Shown here: positions 45,527 through 56,879 of the stretch, in pieces
Layout: the number at the start of each line of letters is the position of its first letter
How positions within the stretch are numbered: the first letter of the stretch is position 1
Source: Cryptomeria japonica
Taxonomy: Eukaryota; Streptophyta; Pinopsida; Cupressales; Cupressaceae
Assembly: GCF_030272615.1 (NCBI RefSeq)
Contig: NC_081406.1
Location: 469,322,400-469,386,399 of the forward strand
Length of the DNA: 64,000 nt
Direction of reading: 5' to 3'
Program-made: the position numbers and the translations under genes
Notes under the pieces: model-generated
The model's input: only the letters and a program-made list of their open reading frames with translations
Databases searched by the model: none
What the model was told of the DNA's origin: nothing

Positions 45527-48500
45527 TTATTTCATGGATAGAGACCAGGACTCAAGTAGGGAGGATGCCACTTCTTTCTCTATTTGCATCTGGGATACCT
45601 ATTCCTCCATGGCATCAACTATGCTTAGTTCCTGCATGACTGTCAGGGCATCCAGGTTCAGATAACACTTCTGAAGAATTTGCAGACGTGGAAGTAAAAT
45701 CAGCTAAAGCTCCTGCAAATCCTTAGATTGTGTACTTATCTCTTGTTCCATCTTGGCTGACTGGATATGGAACCAGTGAACGGTTTGCCCATAAGTTGCA
45801 AAGGAATCATAGGGTGGCTTAAATGTGCTCAAGTAGGACTGTAAGTCTGTTTGAAGCTTTTTCTGCTGAGTTAGCACATCATCACAAAATAGATGGGGTT
45901 GACAGATTTTGCTTAGTAGCAAGTTTCCCTCATCCAAAGCATCCCTTATATCCTTTTGGTCTTTCAGAAGTTCAGACCAGAGATCATTCAACTTTTTCAC
46001 CTGAGCAATGTTAAGAGTCTTTTGATGCTCTTTCTTGACATTTGCCTCAGCTGCTTCTTCCAGGCTCTGCACCTGATCATCCACTACAGTACATAGTAGT
46101 TTGAGTTGTGCTAGTGATGATTCAATGCTAGGAAGATTGGTACCAGGGATCAAACCGGTAAGGGTGTCTACAGCCGCTTGAACGATATCTTGCTCCTTCT
46201 TCCTTTAGATGATTTCAAGGTGCTCTTGAGCAACCTTGATGCTCTACATAAGCTCTGACTCACTGGCAAACTGGAGATTGATAGGACTAGAGATATCAGC
46301 CGGTTTGGCTTGACTCCCAGTTGCCTTTAGAGTCTCCATCTGTGTGCTCTTCATTGCCTCCATTGCCTTGTCTACTTCTTCCTTATTCCTTTTCTCTGTT
46401 TCCTGCTTCCGTTCTTCCTCTACTTTCTTTTTCCTTTATGTTTCCTTCCTCTTCTCTTCTTCTTTTTCTTCCTCTTCCTTCTTCTTCTTTTCTTCCTCTT
46501 CCTTCTTCTTCTTCTCTTCCTCTTCCTTCTTTTTCTTCTATTCCTCTTCCTTCTTTTTCTTCTATTCCTCTTCCTTCTTTTTCTTCTCTTCTTCTTCCTT
46601 CTTTTTCTTCTCTTCCTTATCCTCTTCTTCTTTCTTTTTCCTATCATCTTCTTTCTTCTTTTTCTCTTCATCTTTCCATTTCTCCTCTTCCTCTTTTCTC
46701 TTCTCTTCCTCTTTTCTCTTCTCTGTCTGTTCTTCAACTGCTTCCTGAGTGTCCTCGGCTTGCTTCCTACCATGTTTGACTTGTTGCCCCTGTTCCATTC
46801 CTTCAGAAGGTATGTCGTGAGTGACATCTTCTATGTCCAGTGTATCAACATCAATAGTGTTGATTGGTTCTTCAACCAGGTTTCCTTCTTCATCAAAAAC
46901 TTCATCCGGTTTGGATACAACCGGTTCTTTTTCTGCTTGGAGGTTGGCCATTCTTGCTTTGTGAGAATTGATATCATAATCCATATGCTGATGAGTATCT
47001 TTTTCAACATCATCAATTCTCCCCTCCAACAACCAGAGTCTTCTTCTCCTTGTGAAGAAGAGTCCTTTATTTTGATCTAGGACATCAAATAATTCTGAAT
47101 TTGAGAAGTCGGGAAAGTACTATACAAAGACTTTGTCCCTAATCTCCTGTTCTTTTTCAATGGCAATGCGCCATTTATTATCCAATGCTTTAAATAATGA
47201 ATCCGGTGTCTGAGATTTAATCTCTGATGGTGACCAATCATTTTTACACAAATAAATAATGATTTCCTGTAATACTTCTTCTTTTTCCTCTTCACTGAAA
47301 TCATCATAATAATCAACTAAATCATGAATTAATTTTCTCCTAATATTCTTTATTGTCCTTTGATAATGTGTCAAAGGTTTGTATGAGGAGATATCAATAT
47401 TTACCAGTACAGATGCTACCAGTTCATTCTTCTTCATTTTCTTTGCCTGTCTGGCCTTCTTTGGCTTTTCATTAGACTCGGTCTCTTTAGAGTCTGGTTC
47501 ATTTGTCTTAGTCTTCCTTTTTATTTCAAAGACTTTTGTCGGTGTCACCTCTGGTTTCTTCTTTGTAGGTGACCGCTTGGTCACTCTTGGAGTTGCAGTG
47601 GTAGCCGGTGTCGATGCTGCAGGCACTGCCTTGGCTTTCTTTATTGTCGGTTCTTTTCCTTTCTTAACAGATGGTTCTTCAGCTAGTGCAATCCTCTCGA
47701 AGTAGGTTCCGGTCCTTTTAGCCTTAGGATCAAGAGGCGAGGCAATAAGGGTTGAGGCATACCCTTCCAGCATATCATACATACCCTCATAGCCCATTAG
47801 CTCCACTTCCTCCATTCTAGGCTCAATAGCCTCCATTAAACATTTGTCCACTTGAATGGTGAAACAGATGTCATCTTTGTATTTCTTAACGATATCACCT
47901 GATATCCTTACCCTTTGACTCATCTTTCTTCTAAACTCATCAAAATATTTGTTCAGTACTTCAGGGTAACCGGTTCCAATGGCTTGTATTCTTTCCTTGA
48001 TCTGCTTGGTTACCGGTTGGTCAGGAGACCACTGGACATCTCCTACTCTAGGAAAGTAGCCTTGGAAATAGAAGAACAACCCTACCAGTAGTTGTCCAAA
48101 CTTAAACCTCAGTGCATTGTCCTATTTGATCTCCTTTAGATTCAACAGGAGTTGCCTCTACATACCGGTGCATAGGTCAAATGATGCATCCTCTTTGATC
48201 ATCCAGTAAGTGGCATTTACCACTACAACAAATACAGAATTAATCCTACTGGCTGAGAATGTTCTGTAGCCTATCACCATGCAGGCGTATTTCACTAGAT
48301 CATCCTTGATAGGATTAACTATCATACCCCGTGAGTCACTTGTTGAACCGGTGAGCTTGGCCATTTTAGTTTTGCTTGCCGTTCTTAGGGCTGGCACTTC
48401 CCCTGTGTTACAGAAACTGGTGACTACATGAATTGCCTAAGGAGTGATATCATGCATCCTCTCCACGTACATCTTGTCACCATGGACTCTGCTCAAAATG

Positions 48501-48799
48501 ATCCTGATATGATCCTCTGTAAAATCTTCCAGAAAGTATACTACATTATGGAGTTTCTTCTTCTCTAGGATACTAAACTCCGATTTGATCTTTTTGTCCT
48601 TGCCACAAAATAAACCTAACTGGGTGTGAATAGCTAAAGACCCTAGGTCTTCTATTTTGCAATCAATATAATCTCAAATTCCTTCTTCAATTATGACTCT
48701 AGCCGGAACTTGTGATAAGGCATTATATTTGGACTTCCTCTAAATAAAACTTTCTGACTCAATGGATGTACTAGAACTGGTATGAGATGCGGAAGCCAT
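45527..48799 (-). pseudogene. ORF X of K2 (about 1,090 codons, in-frame stops only)
   Basis: One phase is kept from an ATG at 48799 (MASASHTSSSTS) to TAA at 45527. It is broken by nonsense codons, mostly TAG, with no frameshift found. Order: N-terminal region with LSRVHGDKMYVERMHDITP (48400-48520) and a block ending ARINSVF-like/SRINSVFVVVVNAT (48190-48260); a conserved core PEVLNKYFDEFRRKMSQRV, DICFTIQVDKCLMEAIEP (47800-47970); a Lys/Pro/Thr linker (47440-47700); a Lys/Glu tandem tract (46430-46710); and a coiled-coil C-terminus (45704-46200). Each region has a counterpart in K1 1-3074. It lies between gag (49146-50541) and the 3' LTR, where copia elements carry pol. No known family recognised. 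Confidence 0.78.
46437..46710 (-). repeat. Lys/Glu codon repeat (KKKEEEE) inside ORF X
   Basis: Plus-strand CTTCCTTCTTTTTCTTCT-type units repeat about a dozen times. In the ORF X frame they encode EEEKKKK units, a single-helix or coiled-coil-like charged rod. Two copies contain TAG stops. An Arg-rich reading in another frame is a by-product. Confidence 0.8.
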
Positions 48800-49145
48800 T
48801 GTTGAGTATTTCAAGAACATGAAAAATACCTTTACAATGTGAATTTAGGGCTTCCTGATTCTGCTTCACTCCACTCTCCATCGATTTCCTAATCACCGCT
48901 TTGTGTTATCCTCGACCACTTGCAAACTAGATTTGAATCTCCTTCAAGATTTATCAATTTCTTGAAATCTTAGCTCAAATCACCTTTTCTTCGCTCTGCA
49001 CTTGAAAAAATTTCTTCGCTTGAAAACAGATAGTGAGAAATGATTTGAAATATGCTTTTATACATGTCTCTCACCTACCACCATTAATGCTCCTCTATTA
49101 GGGCATAAACCCTAATTTTTCTTTTCTACCATTTTCGGTCTTCTG

Positions 49146-50541
49146 TCAAGTGACAGGTATCACATACCGGTTAAGGTCTTTTACCGGTGTAACCAAGGGT
49201 TCACAATCATTTCGCCATTTTCTCCCCCTAAGCTTCTTTGGAGCTTAGTTTGTTGGTTCCGATATTTCCACACTAGCTGCAAAAATCGGTTCCTCTTCCA
49301 ACATTGTTGGTTTCTTCCTCTAGGTTTTGTTCATGTCCACTTGAACTTTTTCAACATCAACTTCTCCTTTCTAAGTGACCAGTATATCATCAGATATACT
49401 CTTTTTGCTTCTATAGATTCTTGCAATATGACCCGGTTTGTTGCAGTGATAGCAAACCAATCCAGATGCTCTCCAAGGTCCATTGTTCATATTTCCATTC
49501 TTCCTTCTGCATGTAGCAGTAGTGTGATCATGTCCATGACAAGTCCAACAGTTTTCTCTCCATCCGATTGCCAATTGATAACCACTATTGCCTGACTGAT
49601 AATTGTAGGTATTAAACCGGTTAGGGTTCTAGTTTACAAAAGATTCCAAACCAGCTCCTTGGGTCCTCTGAGGATATCTTCTGGTATTGTTCATGATAGA
49701 CCTGTATTCAGATGCTCTATGCCCAAACTTGTTGCATGCATAACAATGACCATTGAACTTATTGGATCTAGGGATATTGTTGATAAAATATGGAAAATTA
49801 TTGTAGGCTTTGCTCCTACATACATTGGCAGTGTGTCCTTCTTTAAGACAGTTAAAGCAAACAGGTTTGAATTTTTGCTTACCTTTTCCTTTGAGTGTCG
49901 GTTGCTTCTTTGATGCTTCAGCATTTGTTCCTAAGGATTCTCCTTCCTCATGTCCAGAGAAACCAAGACCACTGGTATTCTTTACCGGTCTAGATGACTC
50001 AAGCTTTTGCTCTAGCTTCACAATACTTTTGCTAAACTTAGCAAGTATTTCCTTTGACTCAGAGAGTTCTTTGGAAATAGCAGTATTGGTCTCCATTAGG
50101 CTTGCATTTTAAGAGATGGTTATGTTCAGTTCTCCTTGCATGTCTTCCTTTTCCATTCTGCTCTCATGAAGGCGAGCAGTCAGTGTACTAATCTCTTGCT
50201 TAAACTTGGAGATCTCATGATCCATATCCTTTACCCGATCTTCAGCTTTCCTCCAGTTCTCAAGCTCTTGACTAAACCGAATGGTCAGTCCATCCAACTC
50301 CTTTCTCATATTGGAGTTTGAATCATTCAGCTTATTTACTTCTACAATCATGGCTTCCATATTTGCTTCATCTTCAAAACTACTTTCAAATAGCTCCATC
50401 AGCTTCTCTGCATGTTCTCTCCTTTTTGCTTGAGATGCCTTGTATTTGACCATAAGATCATCATAGGCTTGCTCAGACTGAGTGAGTCATTGAGTAAGTT
50501 CCCTCAAGGTGTATTCCCCCATGTATCTTTCCAAGTGGTTA
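49146..50541 (-). pseudogene. Copia-type gag of K2 with four zinc knuckles, N-terminus cut off
   Basis: One phase runs from the LTR junction at 50541 to TGA at 49146, with a few TAG/TAA/TGA stops. It begins with a gag-like LERYMGEYTLRELTQ segment (50450-50541). Then comes a long coiled coil (50109-50453) and four knuckles: CFNCLKEGHTANVC (near 49830-49870), CYACNKFGHRASEY (49690-49750), CYHCNKPGHIARIY (49410-49460) and CWTCHGHDHTTATC (49505-49560). Two have the final Cys changed to Tyr, a TGC-to-TAC transition. Gag would package the element RNA. The upstream half and the 5' LTR are lost where the Tat5 LTR begins at 50542. No pol follows; ORF X starts 347 bp downstream. Confidence 0.85.
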
Positions 50542-51772
50542 TGTAGATAGGAAATGTGGAATCATCAAAGCAAATAGGAAATTTGGCCTAGCTCAATCAA
50601 GAAAACTAAAATGCAATGATAACAATCCTAAAAACATTCAATGAAAACATGAAGACAAGACATTCTAAATGAAATCTAAGCAAACCAAATGTAGATGCCT
50701 CCTTCATGTGGCTCCATTGTCCTTCTTTCTCCTTCAAATTGCTTTGTTTTGTGGATCTCACCTTCAAGTGCATAAACCTAATATGAAAGCAAGATTGACG
50801 AGACGATAGCATAAGGGTACTAGAAGCGTGATTGATTCGACCAAGGACTTTGATTGAAGAAATTCATCCAATTTATAGACAAATTGGAGAAAAGATCAGA
50901 TTAGCATGAAAGTGATGTGAATGGAAATTCAAATCAAGAATAGCAAAATTATGACAAGTGCATGACAAATTACTATGCAAGGATTTATGATAATTTATGA
51001 CAATTTATGACAAATTGCTATGCAAGGATTATGACAAGAATTTGAAATAGAAATAGATATTAGAAGCAATTAGAAAATTAGGTTAGAAATGATGACTTGG
51101 AATTTAGGAAATTGATGAAAATTAGGTAAATTAATTAATAATTTCTCATTCATTAATTAATTTACAAAAATAGGAGGAATTAATTAGCCAATTAAATAAA
51201 CATTTAATTGTGACAAGAAGACTTAGGATAAATAAATAAATCATTTATCCTAAAGAGAAAATGGAGAGAAAATGACAAACAAGGTTAAATGAATAAATCA
51301 TGAAACCCTAGAAGATAAATTAGAAATGCAAGGACGACAATTAGGTCTTGATGTAAGATTGATTTGATGTCGATTCGATCATGATTTTGAATTGATAAAT
51401 GATTCATACTAATAAGTGATTTGATTGATAAATGTGCCAATTGATGAGGAACAATGACTAATTGATCCAAATTGACATGATTGAGAAGGATGACGATCGA
51501 TGACAAATTGATCACAAGATGACAACATTGACAAGTTGATAAGAGATTGACAAGATCGACCAAAATCATTATTAAAGATTGCTATCGACAAGACCTAATT
51601 CGAAAGCGAGAAAAATGAGGAATGCAGAAGAAGGACTCAATGCTCGCAAATGATAAAAACCAAGTGCGTGACATAGAAGAAATGTTAATGCGACACAAAA
51701 ACCCTAAAATAAGGCAATGCACAAATGTTAAAGTATGATTCCGCAAGCATTGACCATTTTTAGACGTCTACA
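50542..51772 (-). repeat. 3' LTR of Tat5 (1,231 bp)
   Basis: TGTAGATAGG...AGACGTCTACA, TG...CA ends, PPT at 51773-51786. Minus-strand TATAAATT near 50870-50880. It aligns with 59518-60911 in the same orientation and 58303-59511 in the opposite one. Left flank GGTTA (50537-50541) is the candidate target duplication in K2 gag. Confidence 0.9.
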
Positions 51773-51786
51773 TTTTGCCCCTCTTT
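51773..51786 (-). other. Polypurine tract of Tat5
   Basis: TTTTGCCCCTCTTT followed by GAGACAATGTGATTTTAAGC, as in TatB. Confidence 0.88.
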
Positions 51787-52056
51787 GAGACAATGTGATT
51801 TTAAGCATTGTTTCAAAGAACAATAATGAAAATGCCATAGACAATGATAATGACATATGCATGCCCCCTCGAGGAATTGGCCGGAAACATCCAGAAAAGA
51901 GGCCAATTGATCGATAATAATGATAGAACACAATAGGAGCAAACAGACTGACAATCGGAGACTAGATGCATGAAGGACAAGCAATTGAAGGTGCAAAAGA
52001 CCACGACCAATATAAGATGGAGAGGGTGCATGTCCATCTATGCACCGACAAAGATC

Positions 52057-52064
52057 TATAAATG
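52057..52064 (+). promoter_or_regulatory. TATA box of antisense PMD gene (Tat5)
   Basis: TATAAATG 271 bp from the PPT and 89 bp upstream of the exon-1 ATG at 52146. Confidence 0.5.
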
Positions 52065-52145
52065 AGACAAAGAGAGCGAAAAGTGCTCATTTGCACTAGC
52101 CAAAGAGGAGGATTTGTTGCTTTGGAAAAGGACAGTTGCAGAGAG

Positions 52146-54284
52146 ATGGTGAGCATTCCAATTGCAGATCACCTCAGAGAGCGTGTATGCATGTATAGAT
52201 GACCGAACGATGCGGGAGCAGCGGTATGTATCTCAAAAACACATATTGTCAATTTCATGAATTTGACTTGCTTGCGGGACATTGCGGGGCCCATAGAAAA
52301 TGCAGAAAGTGACTTCTGTGCCTGTGTGAGTGCATCCTGCACTTGTGTAGGGTATCCTACACTTGTGTAGGGTACACAAGCGCAAGTTGATGCAACACAG
52401 GTGCAAGATACAGCACACAGGCGCAGTTGTGCACTGGGAGCTCAAATTTGGTCAAAAACAACATGCAAAGGGTCCGAAAAGGGGGATAAGGGTAGGATAG
52501 ATCAAAATAGATTAGAAACACCCTAATTTGGACATGAAACAAGGAAATGCAACCCGTAGAAGGAAACCCTAAAACTAACAAAGTGTGCCCCAATTGTGAT
52601 GCAGAGTCGACAGTATCCATTGATCACGCGGGAGAACCGACCTGACTGCTTCATGTTATGACATAGACTCAGGAGCACGGACAAAGATACATTAGCAGGA
52701 CTTGGAATATACTATATCACATTCATGCCTGAGATTAGGGAAAACATAGGACTACTGACCGCATTGGCAGAGCGATGGCATTCGGAGACTTCTTCCTTCC
52801 ATCTAGCGACTAGAGAGGCAATTGTGACACTAGAGGATGTATGGCATATCCTCCGCATTCCAATTCATGGGGAGATGATAGAGTATGACCTAGTGATAGG
52901 GAGAGACACTTTGTACAGATTATTTGAGTGCGACGCAGATGATCTGGATATCGTAGAGAGGGAGATTGGCTGGGAGACCATGGCATCAGAGTATGGTTGA
53001 TGATATGTGGTGATAGCAGTGGTGATAGCATGCCTACTAGCAAGGGACAAACGAGGACATGGATTTCCTATTGGATGGGGAAGAGTGCTAGAGCGGATGG
53101 TGATAGAGGGGATGGTGTACGCATGGGGACCATGTGTACTTGTTATGCTATATTTTCAGTTGCATTAGATAGCATATCAGGGAGTGCAGACTTTGAGCTG
53201 TGGAGTCACACTGCTACATGTATGGGCATTTGAGCACATAGCCATATGTCGACCAATTGTAGAGAGACAGGTAGTACCACATCGACCATATGTGTGTTGT
53301 TATGGGGGAGCACTGAGATAGGGTCCGTTTGGATACATACTATATTGCTGACATGAGCTAGACAGATTGAGAGAGTTCACATGGAGGCCATATCTTGATT
53401 GCCCTGGATGGTCAGATGATAGTGATGAGCTACCATATTGTAGATAGGAGAGATACCTGATTGGGTGACCAGTGAATTGCCAGAGAGTGATTGAGATGTA
53501 CCTACCAGAGAGAGTCAGATGATAGTTTGGAGAGAGGCAGGATGTACCTAGAGGGACTGCACACTTTGCCCGATCTCACAAAGAGACGAGTCAGTGGGGG
53601 AGGATTATTCAGCCACACATAGCATATGCTAACTTCACACAGCTACAGCAGAGACAATGGGATTGGAGATTAGATGTGGTTGACGTCGGGATGACAGAGG
53701 AGTATGAGCAATGGTTTGCCTGACCACAGCCAGTGCCATTGATAGATCCTGATATTCCGGTACCGAGGAGACAAGAGGACTTCCCACTCACTGGAGAGGA
53801 GGAGGGAGATGATGAGGATGAGGGGGATGATGAGGATAGAGATGATGAGGGGGATGATGATTATGAGCTAGATTCAGCTGAGCAAGAGTCATTGCAGGAT
53901 ATACCCATAGAGCCGGAGACAGCTAGGATAGAGGAGATGGAGATGTGCAGGGCTACCATAGCGAGTCAGCATTATCACATTGCGACATTAGAGAGATAGA
54001 ATTCCATCTTAAGGACAGAGCAGGATCAGTTCAAAGTGGAGATAGCCAAACTTACAGTAGCTTGAGATACAGCAATAGCCCAGGCACAGTGAGAAGAACA
54101 AAGAGTCACTGAGTATATTTGGTCGATTAGGGACGCCAGTGCATGTGAGATGGCACAGATGTTGGTAGAGACTAGAGAGGAGATACCCCATTGGAGGACA
54201 CTATATGAGAGTGCAGTTCCACCAGAGCAGAGAGCATCATCATATCGGGCACGATCAAGGATAGAGAGTAGGGCACGCTCTTGA
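52146..54284 (+). pseudogene. Two-exon PMD gene, antisense in Tat5
   Basis: Exon 1 52146-52223 (26 codons, MVSIPIADHLRERV..., one TGA) ends GCG|GTATGT. Exon 2 begins at 52605 after TGTGATGCAG and stays in phase to TGA at 54282-54284. The junction position and phase equal those of the Tat2 copy, and the first exon-2 residues align without gaps (TREN/SRER). PMD blocks: GLLTALAERWHSETSSFHLA, VWHILRIPIHG, VTLLHVWAFEHIAICRPI (53200-53260), TWRPYLDC (53380-53400). Instead of the RGG-like linker of Tat2 it has an acidic Asp/Glu tract (53790-53870), then a coiled coil (53920-54180) and an Arg/Ser tail. About a dozen nonsense codons and no frameshift seen. Confidence 0.82.
52224..52604 (+). other. Intron of Tat5 PMD gene (381 bp)
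   Basis: GTATGT...GATGCAG, phase 0. It contains short repeats (CACTTGTGTAGGGTA twice; CAGGTGCA/CAGGCGCA) at 52320-52440, echoing the motif array in the Tat2 intron. Confidence 0.6.
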
Positions 54285-54574
54285 AGGTCAGTGAGCAGCA
54301 TGGGGGTGAGTGGACCTATGAGACCACCATAGCTAGGACCTGGGGCAGGTGGGACATCATCCTTGAGATATGGCAGGGATGAGGAGGATAGAGGGAGCAC
54401 CCAGTAATAGAGGCACGTGCTCCTTATGACAGATAGTTGACATTATGTAGTGTGACATTATGTAGTCAGACTGCGGGCCATACTTAGGACAGACAATCCA
54501 ATTTTGTACTTCGATATTATTTTGGCATATGATATGATATGTAGCGCTATGATGGGATGACATGGAAAAAGAGA

Positions 54575-55865
54575 TGAAATTAAGGCAAGGATTTATGCAA
54601 AGGATGGGATCAAAGGGATCGAAGGATGGAAAATATGCATTGGATAATGCATAGGGTATTGGAAGAACTCTGCTTGAGTGGATAGAAATGTTGGCAAGAT
54701 TGACATTGGCACACACCTTGAGGGGTGATGGACTGATGGAGGAAAGATGTATCTCAGATTGTGAGATTTGGATGGAGGAATAGCTTGGGATTTGTGGACA
54801 TAAGGACCCAAAATGGAAGAAGGAGGTGGTGGAGGAATAGACTTGGAAAGTTTGGATGGAAGAATAGCAATTTTGGATGCCAAGTTGGATATTTCTTTAA
54901 GATTTTGTGCTTCAAGGAGCCGCTTAGGGATCCACATGGTTTTTTATTTTTCATGCTTTTGTGGTTCCTCGGAGTGCATTGCTTGCACAAGGGATTTAGG
55001 AACCCATTTATATTTTGACTTTGCTTTATTTTGCTCTGTGGGCTTTTGTGGCCTTTTGGATTTTTCCTTTTCTTTATAGATCATATTGTTCTTTGTTTTG
55101 ACATGTCGATTATATTGGACATGTTGATCCTTGAATACATGCGGATTGCTAGACCTATGGCATTTATACTTGGCATCCAAATTGCTTGGAGGGGGAAAGG
55201 AATGCATGGATGGATATGAATGAAATGGACTTCTTTTGGATTGATGAAATTTACTCAAGGATGTGTGCCTTTGCTGACCTTGCATAAAGGATGAAGGGAT
55301 ATACGGACCTAAGATGGATGGAAAGTATGATGGGGAAGGGATATGTTTGGATTTTGAAGGGATGTTGGATTTAGTAGGGGTACCCACGTCTTGAGAGTGA
55401 GTTGTGTAGACATGACCCTTAACATTTTCTTTCATAGTGAGGAGTTCTTTCTTATGGAGATCTACTCTTTTGCCTTTATGAATATCTTGACTTGTAGGAT
55501 ACTCTTTTCTTTGGGAAGAAGATGCAATTCCATTATGAGGTGGATATGATATGAGAGAAATGATGAGATCTTGAAGCAGATCGGATTGCACCAAAGTGGA
55601 AGAACCCATTATGCATGTCAAGGGTTCATGAACATCTTGCACTGACACGTTAGAATCATGAAGGGGATTAGGATCATGAGGGGGACTAGGATTGTGTAGT
55701 GGACATGGTTCAATGACAGGCTCTTCAAGAGATGCAATGGGAGAAATAATGGGATCATCAAAAGAAATGTGATCTTGGAGTAGATATGCTAGATTAGGAC
55801 GTGGAGATGGAGGAACAAGTGAATCTTGTGGAGGATCTGAAGGAATAATTTGTCATAAATTTTCA
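54575..55865 (-). pseudogene. ORF Y copy 1: Pro/Ser/Lys-rich unknown ORF of Tat5
   Basis: One minus-strand phase stays open from the junction at 55865 to a stop near 54590, broken by a single TAA at about 54941. A second copy at 63075-64000 has TCA (Ser) at that codon. The N-part is Pro/Asp/His-rich (DPPQDSLVPPSPRPNL). The middle is basic (KEKEKSKRPQKP) and leads into two related motifs, KWVPKSLVQAMH and MWIPKRLLEAQ. Then come ISNLASKIAILPSKLSKSIP and a Pro-rich end. It runs in the sense direction of Tat5, just beyond the antisense PMD tail. No family recognised; it may be a gag- or linker-type protein of non-autonomous Tat derivatives. Confidence 0.6.
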
Positions 55866-56443
55866 TAAATGGTCAAGCCGAAGCATCAAATAAAACCATT
55901 ATCAAGATCCTAAAAAAGGTTGTCAATGACGTTGGTCGAGATTGGCATGTACAGTTGAATCCAGCCCTATGAGCTTACCGCACTTCTATCCGCACACCTA
56001 CTAGCGCAACACCTTATTCCTTGGTGTATGGTGTGGAAGCCATTTTACCTTTGGAAGTGGAGATTCCTTCTTTACATGTTTCCTTGCAACATCTGATTGA
56101 TGATGAGATGCATAGAGTCTCTCAATCGCATCAGCTTGAAATGTTAGATGAGAAATGTTAAACAGCTCTGACACATTTGCAAGCATATCAAAACCATCTT
56201 CGTCGCTCTTATAATAAGAAGGTCAAAGGGTGACACTTTGAAGTGGGAGATCTGGTTTTAAAGGCAAACCCCAAGAATGCACAATCTACTGACATCATCA
56301 AAGGCAAGTTTGAACCTAATTGGGTTGGGCCTTTTATAGTGACTGCAGCCTATGGCTCGGGGGAATATTAGCTTGCCACTCTCGAAGGTGAACCTTTGTC
56401 AAATCCTATAAATAGCATGCACCTTTGTAAGTACTGGGCATAA
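55866..56443 (+). pseudogene. Tat3 integrase C-terminal half
   Basis: Plus-strand reading starts abruptly at NGQAEASNKTIIKILKKVV, immediately after the catalytic Glu position. It continues AYRTSIRTPTSATPYSLVYG, VEIPSLHVSLQHLIDDEMHR, GDLVLKANPKNAQS, KGKFEPNWVGPFIVTAAYGS and ends HLCKYWA-TAA. Three or four TGA/TAA codons interrupt it. The family is the Tat-type Ty3/gypsy integrase, parallel to 41250-42100 (minus). Everything upstream is missing; the left neighbour is ORF Y on the other strand. Confidence 0.9.
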
Positions 56444-56860
56444 TTTTCTATCAGCAGTTCTTCAAATATGATCCTAAAAAAAATACAAAAAAATCAAAAA
56501 GCTCAAAAAAATACAACAAAAAGTGAAAAAAGAGAAACAAAGAAAAAGAACAAAAAAGTAAAGAAAAATGATTTGCCCTCTAGTGAAAACCTGGCAAATA
56601 GGTGCTTTGGGCAAGTACCATGGTGAAAACTTGGCAATCAGGCACCATGTGTAACGAGATCATTGCTTCGTCATCTGTCATGACCTCTAGCTATGCTATC
56701 AGGTCTATCTTTGTCATGACCCAATGTTTTGTTCCAGGCCTGTGATTGGTCAACATCTATGTCTGGCATTCTTTGGTTTCTTGTGCATATGTTTCGGTCC
56801 TGGTCTCTATATATGTCTCTCCGATGTGCATTGGGTGCGTTCCCCTTGTCATGATCAATC
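56444..56860 (+). other. Post-pol region of Tat3
   Basis: An A-rich run (56470-56570) and two copies of GTGAAAAC(C/T)TGGCAA (56583 and 56625) form the conserved post-integrase segment. It is seen inverted at 22630-22745, 41148-41225 and 62830-62930. No gene. Confidence 0.6.
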
Positions 56861-56879
56861 ACTAGAACTTAAAAAATCA

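Noticed and set aside
46321-46779. Ser/Phe/Leu-rich plus-strand ORFs that look like signal or membrane proteins
   Set aside because: They are the complement of the Lys/Glu codon repeat and have no independent support.
46420-46827. Arg/Lys-rich minus-strand ORF of 135 codons
   Set aside because: It is the +1 shadow of the GAA/GAG/AAG repeat in ORF X, whose phase is continuous through the region.
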